Position numbers and translations under genes: made by a program
Source: Actinopolyspora mzabensis
GTDB lineage: Bacteria; Actinomycetota; Actinomycetes; Mycobacteriales; Pseudonocardiaceae
DNA length: 64,000 bases
Direction of reading: 5' to 3'
Assembly (NCBI RefSeq): GCF_900101095.1
Contig: NZ_FNFM01000013.1
Location: 1-64,000, forward strand
Notes under the pieces: generated by a model
What the model was told of the DNA's origin: nothing
The model's input: the letters and a program-made list of their open reading frames with translations, nothing else
Database searches by the model: none
Shown here: positions 9,926 to 17,260 of the stretch, one piece after another
Position numbering within the stretch: position 1 is the stretch's first letter
Layout of the letters: each line of letters starts with the position of its first letter

Positions 9926-10797
9926 CAGCGGTGCTGTTCCGCCGTGATCACCGAAACCGCCAGTTCGCGGGCCTCGTCGTCCACGTAGGGAAGCTGGAAC
10001 TCATGTTCGCGGATGTGTTCCACCAGCTCTGGCTGCGGGGCCAGTTCGTGGGTGCGTAGGTAGTAGCCGACGGCCCCCGGCCAGATCCAGCTTCCGTCGG
10101 TGTGAAACGTCATGGGCACAGCGGCCTTGCCGTACGGATCGAGCCGGTCGCTGTCGTAACCGCGTGCCGCGAGAACCACGGGTGCGCGTTCGAGGTATTC
10201 CAGTACTCGGTCCCGCTCCTCGGGGGTGAGTGCCTGGCGGTTCGTCACCGGACGCCCCACGGCGTCGGTGCCGTCGAATACGTCGGCTCTGTGCAGTTGG
10301 TCCGGGCTCGTGGCTGCTCTGGGAGCGCTCAGCCCGGCTCGCTCGGCGAGCCATCCGGGGATGTTGTGCGTCGCACGTGGATACTGACTCAGTTCCGCGG
10401 CGAACTCGGTGTGCGGGGGTTCCTGTTCCCAGTCGGGACGGTGGTCGCCGTTGAAGTCGACGCTGTAGCTGGCCGGTCTGCTGAGTCTGTAGGTGGCGCT
10501 GATCCACGTGCCCCGCTGTGGCTGGTACATACCGTGTCGCAGCTCGGCGAACAGCTCGCTCACCTCGGAGGTCATGGCGACCGGGATTCCCGTACCGTTG
10601 GGTGCGATCAATTCCGCGGCCAGCTCGCGGTACGAACCGACGGCGCGGTAGCGCACCCTCACTTCCTGCCAGCCGGGTGGCAGCGAGTGCACGATTCCCC
10701 GACCGATTCGCTGGATCATCTCCTGTTGCCCGTGTTGATCCAACGTTCCCGGCGCTTCGGTCTCGCCGGGCTCCCGCGGTGGTTCCGGTTGGCTCAT
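9925..10797 (-). CDS. YezG/DUF600-like protein with C-terminal extension
   Basis: A 290-residue protein. The first half resembles the YezG/DUF600 family, whose small members include immunity proteins of toxin systems: ELRHGMYQPQRGTWISATYR, YSVDFNGDHRPDWEQEP and YPRATHNIPGWLAE. The second half (about residues 165-290) carries AARGYDSDRLDP and FHTDGSWIWPGAVGYYLR, a module I do not know by function. ATG 10797 follows GGAGGATGCAGGT. It is coupled by one nucleotide to the amidohydrolase, which is an unusual partner for an immunity-type fold. No toxin gene is adjacent. Confidence 0.7.
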   Translation of the reverse strand: MSQPEPPREPGETEAPGTLDQHGQQEMIQRIGRGIVHSLPPGWQEVRVRYRAVGSYRELAAELIAPNGTGIPVAMTSEVSELFAELRHGMYQPQRGTWISATYRLSRPASYSVDFNGDHRPDWEQEPPHTEFAAELSQYPRATHNIPGWLAERAGLSAPRAATSPDQLHRADVFDGTDAVGRPVTNRQALTPEERDRVLEYLERAPVVLAARGYDSDRLDPYGKAAVPMTFHTDGSWIWPGAVGYYLRTHELAPQPELVEHIREHEFQLPYVDDEARELAVSVITAEQHR

Positions 10798-11274
10798 ACC
10801 TGCATCCTCCCGGTCTGATGGCCGAATTTGGCCGCTCCCGCGATTTCGCGACTGGTACTCGGAGCGCGGTGGTGGGAGACGACTCCGACCCAAGCCTAGT
10901 AGTGCGTACTTCCGTCCTGGGCCAGTCGTTCGAGTGCGCAGCCCGGCCGGTGGTGTGGCGTGGTGACATCGCGCCGCCACGCATCTTCCCGGCTGCGCGT
11001 GAGCTGTGTCGGCGCATCGAACGGTCGGAGTTCCACCGAGGTGGTCGGGGAGCGCCTCGTGCGGGGACAGGAGAGTGGCAGGTGCGGGGAGTTCGGTGAG
11101 TTCGTGGTGCGGCGGACTCGCGTCCGTGCTCGACGCTGTTCCGGGGAAGAAAGCGAGTCGGGCCTGGCCCGAAGACTCTCAGTAGCCGAAATGGCCGTGC
11201 GAATTCACCCGTGTCGACGATGTTTGAAGCGGTAAGGTGCTGGGTGCTGCTGTCGATCGCGGTGCGAGGTCCCA
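10798..11274. other. divergent intergenic region
   Basis: Lies between the leftward YezG-like gene and the rightward SDR gene, so both promoters should be here. No open frame in it looks protein-like and I see no strong hairpin or operator. Confidence 0.6.
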
Positions 11275-12210
11275 GTGCCTTTGCGTGTGTTCGTAACCGG
11301 AGCCACCGGTGTGATCGGGCGACATTTGTTGCCGATGTTGGCAGAACGCGGCCACCGAGTGACCGTTCTGGTCGGTGAAGCCGAGGAAGAACCCCGTGCG
11401 GGGGCCGAGACAGTCGTGCTCGGTGATCTGTTCGACTGTCCGGCCCTGCGTGGTGTGTTGCGAGCCGCTTCGCCCGATGTCGTGCTGCAACTGTCCGGCC
11501 TCGACGGGATGGACAGCGACGAGACGTTGCGGCGTACTGCCCGGTTGCGCGAGCGGGGAACCCGGAATCTGGTGGACGCTTCCGTCGATGTGGGGGTGCG
11601 TCGTGTCGTGGCGCGCAGCTCCGCCACCGCGTACGCCCCGCAGGGACACGAAGTCGCTGACGAACAGAGCCCGCTGTTCACCACCGCCCCGGACGAATGG
11701 GGGGTGGCCTGCCGTGCCGTCGAGGAGATGGAACGGATTCTGCTGCGGGAGTCGGACATCGAGGGTGTGGCCCTGCGGTTCGGTGCGCTCTACGGGGGCG
11801 ACACACCGTTCGCGGAAGGAGGGGAGATCCATCGGCGCGTGCTGGGCGGCTCCCTGCCGCTGGTCGAGAGCGGGGAGGGGATCACCTCGTTCACGCATGT
11901 GGAGGACGCGGCGGCGGCCGTGTTCGAGGCCTTGGACGATGTCGAGCCGGCCGCGTACAACGTGGTGGACAACGAGCCGGCCGAAAGCGGGGAGTGGTTG
12001 CCCGCCTACGCACGTATGATCGGAGGTCCCGAGCCGGTCTCGCTGACGTTGGAGCAGGCCAGGCAGCAGTTGGACTGGGCGACGGTGCACTTGCTGACCG
12101 AACAGCGCGGGGCCAGCAACTTCCGTTTCAGGGAAGTATCGGGGTGGCGACCTCGCTGGCCGAGCTGGCGTGAGGGGTTGGCCGGACTGTTCGGGCTCTG
12201 GCCCGTCTGA
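11275..12210 (+). CDS. atypical NAD(P)-binding epimerase/SDR family protein
   Basis: A 311-residue extended-SDR/epimerase fold with the nucleotide loop VTGATGVIGRHL at the N-terminus and a later FTHVEDAAAAVFEAL segment typical of the family. Where the catalytic YxxxK should be, the sequence is EWGVACRAVEE, lacking both Tyr and Lys. It may bind NAD(P) without standard oxidoreductase chemistry, or act on RNA or protein like other atypical SDRs. GTG 11275 follows GCGAGGTCCCA. It stands alone, with a small leftward gene downstream. Confidence 0.8.
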   Translation: MPLRVFVTGATGVIGRHLLPMLAERGHRVTVLVGEAEEEPRAGAETVVLGDLFDCPALRGVLRAASPDVVLQLSGLDGMDSDETLRRTARLRERGTRNLVDASVDVGVRRVVARSSATAYAPQGHEVADEQSPLFTTAPDEWGVACRAVEEMERILLRESDIEGVALRFGALYGGDTPFAEGGEIHRRVLGGSLPLVESGEGITSFTHVEDAAAAVFEALDDVEPAAYNVVDNEPAESGEWLPAYARMIGGPEPVSLTLEQARQQLDWATVHLLTEQRGASNFRFREVSGWRPRWPSWREGLAGLFGLWPV

Positions 12211-12263
12211 GCACCGTCGTACGACGGGTGCTCGTGCCCGTGCTTTCCGGAGTCGAGCGGAGT

Positions 12264-12449
12264 TCAGCCGTGCTCGTACTCCTCGTCGTCGGGCACCACC
12301 ATGTGCTGTTCGGCGAGATCGGCCGGGTCGGCGTCGGACAGTGTCGCCCCGGCGAACGGCTCATCGGGCTCGGTGGGGCTCTCGGCCCTCTCCCCGTACT
12401 GTTCCGCCTGTTCGGCGGCGTCCCATTCCGGAGTCTCGAAATTCGTCAA
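12264..12449 (-). CDS. small acidic hypothetical protein
   Basis: A 61-residue, strongly acidic protein (TTG start at 12449, GAGGAGTGACG before it; GTG 12455 sits on the binding site and is less likely). The C-terminal half ADPADLAEQHMVVPDDEEYE resembles a short conserved tail seen in many small actinobacterial proteins of unknown role. No cysteines, membrane segments or catalytic motif. It faces the SDR gene tail to tail. Confidence 0.6.
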   Translation of the reverse strand: MTNFETPEWDAAEQAEQYGERAESPTEPDEPFAGATLSDADPADLAEQHMVVPDDEEYEHG

Positions 12450-12541
12450 CGTCACTCCTCACCGATGATGTGTCGCCGCATCAGGGCCGTTCCGGACGGC
12501 ACGGCCCGAAACAGCGCCCCTGGCACGAACGGTAGCTTCCG

Positions 12542-12582
12542 TCCCCGATGGTTGCCGGGCCGGGCCCGGCAACCATCGGGGA
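12542..12582 (-). terminator. strong hairpin terminator of the carnitine operon
   Basis: A 19-bp perfect stem with a CGG triloop (arms 12542-12560 and 12564-12582) lies 22 nt beyond the stop of the last carnitine-operon gene. No T tract, but the stem is long enough to act in either direction. Confidence 0.75.
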
Positions 12583-12603
12583 GGTCCGGCGCGCTCTGTC
12601 GGA

Positions 12604-13380
12604 TCAGTCCAGCGGGGGGAAGTGCGGATCACGGTATTGACGCCGGTCACGGCTTCGGAACGAGTGGGTGCCGCCACGCAACGCCGTGATCATACGAGAT
12701 CCGGCATCGGAGGCGGCCGTTTCCAGTCCCGTGTCCAACCCACTGTAGACCTGCTGCTTGATGGCTGCCATCGATTCCGGGGAGCACTCCCTGGCCAGGG
12801 CAGCGGCGTACTCCATCGCCTCCGACAACACCCGGTCACCCGTGACGAGTCGGTCCGCCAGCCCCAGTTGTCGAGCCCGGTTTCCGTCGAGTGTCCGCGC
12901 GGACAGCAACAGATCCATGGCCGTGCCGAGTCCGACCAGTTTCGGCAGCAGCCACGCCAGGCCGTGTTCGGCCACGATTCCGTCGCGGCTGAATGCCGTG
13001 GTGAAGCCCGCCTCCGGGGCAGTGAATCGGACGTCGGTGAACAGCGCCGCGGCCAGTCCGGCCCCCGAGGCCACTCCGTTGATCGCCGAGATCACCGGTT
13101 TGCGCAGCCGCATGCTCAGGCTCAACCGCCGATGCGTGTCGGCGGCCCCGACGTGTTCGTCGTTCGACGGCGCCGTGATGTCGGAACCGGCGCAGAACCC
13201 GCTTCCGGACCCGGTGAGTACCACGACCCGCACCGAGGTGTCACGCTCGGCCCGTTCGAGCAGTTCGCAGTAACGTCGTTGCATCGTCGGAGTCCAGGCA
13301 TTGAGCTGTTCCGGACGGTGCAACGTCAACAGCAGTACCGCCTCGTGCTGTTCGGCAAGGACCTCGTCGGTGTCTGACAT
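12604..13380 (-). CDS. enoyl-CoA hydratase/isomerase family protein
   Basis: A 258-residue crotonase-fold protein. The oxyanion-hole segments FCAGSDI and GVASGAGLAAAL are present, while the second catalytic region reads DGIVAEHG, closer to isomerase/dehydratase members than to classical hydratases. ATG 13380 has an almost ideal binding site, GGAGGTGATCAC. It follows cdhB by 142 nt and probably ends the carnitine operon. A crotonobetainyl-CoA-type reaction (as for CaiD) is an attractive guess from context but is not shown by the sequence. Confidence 0.85.
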   Translation of the reverse strand: MSDTDEVLAEQHEAVLLLTLHRPEQLNAWTPTMQRRYCELLERAERDTSVRVVVLTGSGSGFCAGSDITAPSNDEHVGAADTHRRLSLSMRLRKPVISAINGVASGAGLAAALFTDVRFTAPEAGFTTAFSRDGIVAEHGLAWLLPKLVGLGTAMDLLLSARTLDGNRARQLGLADRLVTGDRVLSEAMEYAAALARECSPESMAAIKQQVYSGLDTGLETAASDAGSRMITALRGGTHSFRSRDRRQYRDPHFPPLD

Positions 13381-13522
13381 GTGATCACCTCCGCAGGGAC
13401 TGGCTGGAAGTTACCCAGCTATGCGAAGTATCACAAGTCCGTTACCTCCGGACGGGTGAGTCGACGCCGGTACCGCTCGAAGAGCGAGACGCACCCCGCG
13501 GGCGTTCCGGTCGCTGATCGGA

Positions 13523-13957
13523 TCAACCGACAGCGCGTCCGGCGTAGTCGGGGAGCGGCTCCAGGAGTTCGCCCGCTTTCGCCGCGACGTGTTCCGGCAT
13601 CGGAGTCGCGCGCCCCGAGTCGGTGTCCACGTGCAGCGCGAGGATATCCTCGGTGGCGGCCAACACCCCGTCTACGGTCATCTCGTGGCACAGCCGCAGC
13701 TTCTTGCCTCTGGCCGCGACGATTCTGCTGGTGACCGTCAGTTCGCTGTCCGGGCCGACCTCGTTCAGGTAACGCACGTGCGCCTCCACGGTGTACAGCG
13801 AACACCTCGTGCTTTCGCGGTACTCGGAGTCGACCCCGATGGTCTCCAGCACCCCGTCGGTGGCGAAACCGAAAACCAGCACGTAGTAGCCCTCACTGAG
13901 GTGTCCGTTGTAGTCGATCCACTCCGGCCGGACCCGGTGCCGCGAGAGTACGCTCAC
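13523..13957 (-). CDS. cdhB: betainyl-CoA thioesterase (hotdog fold)
   Basis: A 144-residue hotdog-fold thioesterase. The signature EWIDYNGHLSEGYY near residues 11-25 holds the active-site aspartate region of the 4HBT group. In the Pseudomonas carnitine pathway CdhB releases glycine betaine from betainyl-CoA. The GTG start overlaps the stop of cdhA by four nucleotides (GTGA), so the two are coupled. The neighbours cdhA and cdhC make this specific assignment much stronger than the fold alone would. Confidence 0.85.
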   Translation of the reverse strand: MSVLSRHRVRPEWIDYNGHLSEGYYVLVFGFATDGVLETIGVDSEYRESTRCSLYTVEAHVRYLNEVGPDSELTVTSRIVAARGKKLRLCHEMTVDGVLAATEDILALHVDTDSGRATPMPEHVAAKAGELLEPLPDYAGRAVG

Positions 13958-14916
13958 GACTGCTCCCCTCGAACTCCCTTGACGGCACGCAGCACCGCGA
14001 TGATCGCCCGGTCGCGTTCGTCCACCAGCTCGGCGATGTCGCGCTCTCCCGCCGACCGTTCACAGCCGTCGACCATCGCGTCGCGCAGTTCCGGGGTGAG
14101 TTCCGGGGCCTGCAGCCTGGTCCAGGGTGATTTCAGCGACGGTCCGAAGTGGTCCAGCATGTGTGCCATGCCGCCTTCGCCGCCCGCCAGGTGGAATGTC
14201 ATGCAGGGGCCGAACAGTGGCCAGCGCAGCCCGGGGCCTTCGGTGATCGCGGTGTCGATCTGTTCCACCGTGGCCTCCCCATTGTCGAGCATGTGCAGTG
14301 CCTCGCGCCAGATGGCCTCCTGCAGCCGGTTCGCGACGAATCCGGGAACCTCGCGATCCATCGTGATCACCGACTTGCCGGTGAGTTCGAAGAACTCCGA
14401 GGTCCAACGAGTGGCCCACTGATCGGTGCGTTCACCGCCGACCACCTCGACCAGTGGGATCAGGTAGGGCGGGTTGAACGGATGTCCCACGACCAGTCGA
14501 CTCGGATCGGAACAGTCGCGCTGCATGTCGCTCATCTCGTAACCCGAGGTCGACGACGAGATCACCACTCCTTCGGGAGCGGCGGCATCGATGCGCGCCA
14601 GCAGGTCCCGCTTGAGGTCCAGGTCCTCGGGCGCGCTTTCCTGCACGAACTCGGCTTCGGCCACGGCCTGCTCCAGCGTGGTCGCCACCGCCAGGTTCGC
14701 GCGGGAGGCCCCGGTTGCCAGGCCGAGTTCGCGCAGGGCGGGCCAGGCCGCGTCGACCAGGCGGCCGAGCCGTGCTGCGGCGTCCTCGGCCGGGTCCCAG
14801 GCGACGACCCGGTAGCCGCGGGCGAGGAAGTGCGCGACCCAGCCGCCGCCGATCACACCGGCACCGATGCAGGCCACCGTGGTCACTTCGCCGGGGGGTG
14901 TGGACTGTTGACTCAA
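13954..14916 (-). CDS. cdhA: L-carnitine 3-dehydrogenase
   Basis: A 320-residue member of the 3-hydroxyacyl-CoA dehydrogenase superfamily, of the short carnitine dehydrogenase type. It oxidises L-carnitine to 3-dehydrocarnitine with NAD+. The Rossmann loop CIGAGVIGGGW is near residue 16, GHPFNPPYLIPLVEVV near 140, and the C-terminal helical domain has GPGLRWPLFGP. TTG 14916 follows GGAGGAAACAG. Membership in a set with a keto-acid cleavage enzyme and a hotdog thioesterase matches the cdhABC pathway exactly. Confidence 0.9.
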   Translation of the reverse strand: MSQQSTPPGEVTTVACIGAGVIGGGWVAHFLARGYRVVAWDPAEDAAARLGRLVDAAWPALRELGLATGASRANLAVATTLEQAVAEAEFVQESAPEDLDLKRDLLARIDAAAPEGVVISSSTSGYEMSDMQRDCSDPSRLVVGHPFNPPYLIPLVEVVGGERTDQWATRWTSEFFELTGKSVITMDREVPGFVANRLQEAIWREALHMLDNGEATVEQIDTAITEGPGLRWPLFGPCMTFHLAGGEGGMAHMLDHFGPSLKSPWTRLQAPELTPELRDAMVDGCERSAGERDIAELVDERDRAIIAVLRAVKGVRGEQS

Positions 14917-14989
14917 CTGTTTCCTCCGTGTGGGGGCGTGCTGTCCGCCGGGGTCGGGGCTGTCGGGCGGGTGTCGGGGATGGCCGGTG

Positions 14990-15871
14990 TCAGTTCCGCA
15001 GCCCGAGCTTGCGCCTCGCCTGGTCCGGGGAGGCCACTTTGCCGCCCATGCCCTCCAGGATCGTCACCGCGCGTTCCACCAGCGCGGCGTTGCTGGCCTT
15101 GACGCCCTTGCTCAGGTAGAGGTTGTCCTCCAGACCCACGCGCACGTGCCCGTTGAGCACGGCCGACTGCGCCACCCATGGCAGCTGGTTGCGGCCGATC
15201 GCGAAGCTGGCCCAGTTGGAGCCCTCGGGAAGCATGTTGACCATCGCCTGCAGTACCCCCGGCTCCGCCGGTGCTCCGTAGGGGATGCCCATGCAGAACT
15301 GGAACAGTGCGGGTTTGTCGATCAGACCTTCGGAGATGAGGTTGTTGGCCAGCCACAACTGGCCGGTGTCGAATACCTCGAGTTCCGGTTTGACCCCGAG
15401 TTCCTGGATGCGCTTGGCCCCGGCGCGCAGCATGTCCGGAGTGCTGATGTAGAGCTGGCTGCCGTCGCCGAAGTTGAGCGAGCCGCAGTCCATCGTGCAG
15501 ATGTCGGGCAGCAGCTGCTCGACATGGGGCAGCCTGTCCAGTCCGTTGACCAGATCGGTCCCGTCGACCGGCTTGAGCGGATCCTCCTGGTCGATGAACA
15601 GGTCCCCGCCCATACCGGCGGTCAGGTTGATCACCACGTCCGTTCCCGTTTCGCGGATGCGCCGGACGACCTCCGCGTAGAGCTTGTTGTCCCGGGACGG
15701 TTCGCCGGTTTCCGGATCGCGTACGTGGATGTGCACCACGGCCGCCCCCGCCTCGGCCGCCGCCACGGCGGAACGAGCGATCTGCTCCGGGGTCACCGGA
15801 ACGTGCTCACTCTTGCGGGGGGTGTCACCGGCGCCGGTCAACGCCGCGGTGATGATGATCTCGTCCTGCAT
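14990..15871 (-). CDS. cdhC: 3-dehydrocarnitine cleavage enzyme (BKACE family)
   Basis: A 293-residue DUF849/beta-keto acid cleavage enzyme. In this pathway it condenses 3-dehydrocarnitine with acetyl-CoA to give betainyl-CoA and acetoacetate. The N-terminal [15 protein letters not shown], the zinc-ligand segment [14 protein letters not shown] and the later MDCGSLNFG motif are typical. ATG 15871 is chosen because AAAGGTG lies seven nucleotides before it; a GTG three codons upstream is possible. It is the first structural gene after the regulator (103 nt) and leads into cdhA and cdhB. Confidence 0.9.
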   Translation of the reverse strand: MQDEIIITAALTGAGDTPRKSEHVPVTPEQIARSAVAAAEAGAAVVHIHVRDPETGEPSRDNKLYAEVVRRIRETGTDVVINLTAGMGGDLFIDQEDPLKPVDGTDLVNGLDRLPHVEQLLPDICTMDCGSLNFGDGSQLYISTPDMLRAGAKRIQELGVKPELEVFDTGQLWLANNLISEGLIDKPALFQFCMGIPYGAPAEPGVLQAMVNMLPEGSNWASFAIGRNQLPWVAQSAVLNGHVRVGLEDNLYLSKGVKASNAALVERAVTILEGMGGKVASPDQARRKLGLRN

Positions 15872-15974
15872 CCTCGTCACCTTTCGCAGGTACGGCAGCC
15901 TTCACCGGATCGCGTGAGCAGGACGCGATCGGTGAACGACAGCGGTTTTCGGGGGGAGGGGGGCTCGGAATTCC

Positions 15975-16859
15975 TCAGTCGCGGACGATTTCGCGGTCCA
16001 CGAAATCGCGCAGTACTTCGCGCATTCCCGCCACACTGCGTCCGGGCCGGTCGGTGATGACCTGGATGCCGAGCCCGTCGATGAGTGCGGTCAGGGTCAT
16101 GGTCAGCTCCTCGGGATCGGTGTCGACGAACACACCCTGTTGCTGACCTTCCCGGATCGTGCGTGCGATGGTGTCGTGCCAGCGCTCGTAGGAGTCGCTG
16201 TGCAGTACCCGCAGTTCCGGGCGTAGCGTGCTTTCGTTCCAGATCTGCATCCACACCGACCACTCCAGCCTGAGCAGTCCCGGCGTGGGCAGCTGCAGCT
16301 CGACCAGCCGCAGCAGCCGTTGGTAGGCGTCGGTGATGGTGTGCAACTCGGCGACCTGCCGGTCGAAGGCCAGCCGTACCGAGTAGCGCAACGTTTCCGT
16401 CAGCAGGTCGTCCCTGCCCGGAAAGTAGTAGTGGATCGTGGCCGCACTCGTGCCGCAGGCCTGTGCCACGTCGGAGATCCGCACCGAGTGATAACCGCGC
16501 TCCGCGATCAGGTGCCAGGCCGCGTCGAGGATCTGTTGATACCTCCCGGCCTCAGCCGGGGAGCCGCGTTCGGGCTCCACGCGCGCGCTGTGCCGTGGCA
16601 CGGCGGCCACCGTCTCCACCTCGTCGCTGCCATTGATCAACCAGTTCACGGTCACGTTGCCCGTTTCCGCGATGCGGGTCAGCTCGGACGGTGTGAACCG
16701 CCTGGTTCCGGACAGCGACTTGGAGAGCTTGGTGGCATCCAGCCCGATCCGCTCGGCGAAGGCGCGCTGGCTCAGCGGGTTGTCCCGCAAGACTTTGCGG
16801 ACCCGGTCACGAAGCTCGGCCGTGGATTCCTGCACGACGCCGAAGCGTACCAACAGCAT
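15975..16859 (-). CDS. dual-HTH regulator: XRE domain fused to TetR domain
   Basis: A 294-residue regulator with two DNA-binding modules. Residues about 12-75 form a Cro/C1-type helix-turn-helix (LSQRAFAERIGLDATKLSKS, then FTPSELTRIAE and VTVNWLING). Residues about 103-150 form a TetR helix-turn-helix (SVRISDVAQACGTSAATIHY) followed by an all-helical ligand domain. It probably senses carnitine or an intermediate and controls both the cdh operon and the facing BCCT gene. ATG 16859 lies only four nucleotides from a GATAAT -10-like box, which suggests a leaderless transcript; GTG 16835 is the alternative start. Confidence 0.85.
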   Translation of the reverse strand: MLLVRFGVVQESTAELRDRVRKVLRDNPLSQRAFAERIGLDATKLSKSLSGTRRFTPSELTRIAETGNVTVNWLINGSDEVETVAAVPRHSARVEPERGSPAEAGRYQQILDAAWHLIAERGYHSVRISDVAQACGTSAATIHYYFPGRDDLLTETLRYSVRLAFDRQVAELHTITDAYQRLLRLVELQLPTPGLLRLEWSVWMQIWNESTLRPELRVLHSDSYERWHDTIARTIREGQQQGVFVDTDPEELTMTLTALIDGLGIQVITDRPGRSVAGMREVLRDFVDREIVRD

Positions 16860-16894
16860 TGCGATTATCGCAATAGTGGGATGGATGTTGCGAT
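16858..16894. promoter_or_regulatory. candidate operator: TTGCGAT/ATCGCAA half-sites
   Basis: The palindrome ATTGCGATTATCGCAAT (16858-16874) has 8-bp arms around one base and covers the likely -10 box and start of the XRE-TetR gene. A further TTGCGAT is at 16888-16894 and an ATCGCAA at 17029-17035, both between the regulator and the BCCT gene. Repetition of one 7-mer in both orientations marks these as binding sites, most likely for the fused regulator itself. Confidence 0.6.
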
Positions 16895-17260
16895 TTCGAT
16901 CTTGTTCCTTGGGGGTAACTATGAGTGTTTATTATCGCTATGAACAGCAAAAATAAAATCCATCCTTGACTCTTTCGGGGAGGTCGGTCCAAGGTTATGC
17001 CTCGTTGAATGACTGGCACGTCAGTTGAATCGCAACGTTTCGCTTCGGTGAGGCACCCCGCTGCCCGGTAGCTGCCGAGGCGGGGTCCGGGAACCGGACG
17101 TTGCCGAGCCCGGTGGCGAGCGCATCCGAACACCATTCGCGATGCCCCTCGACAACACCGAGTACGTGCCTACGCAGCGGCCGGCGCGCGTGATCCTCCG
17201 CGCCCGTCGCAGGACTTTGGAGGTGCTTTCGCCATCGCTGCCACAACCGGATCGGTTCGG

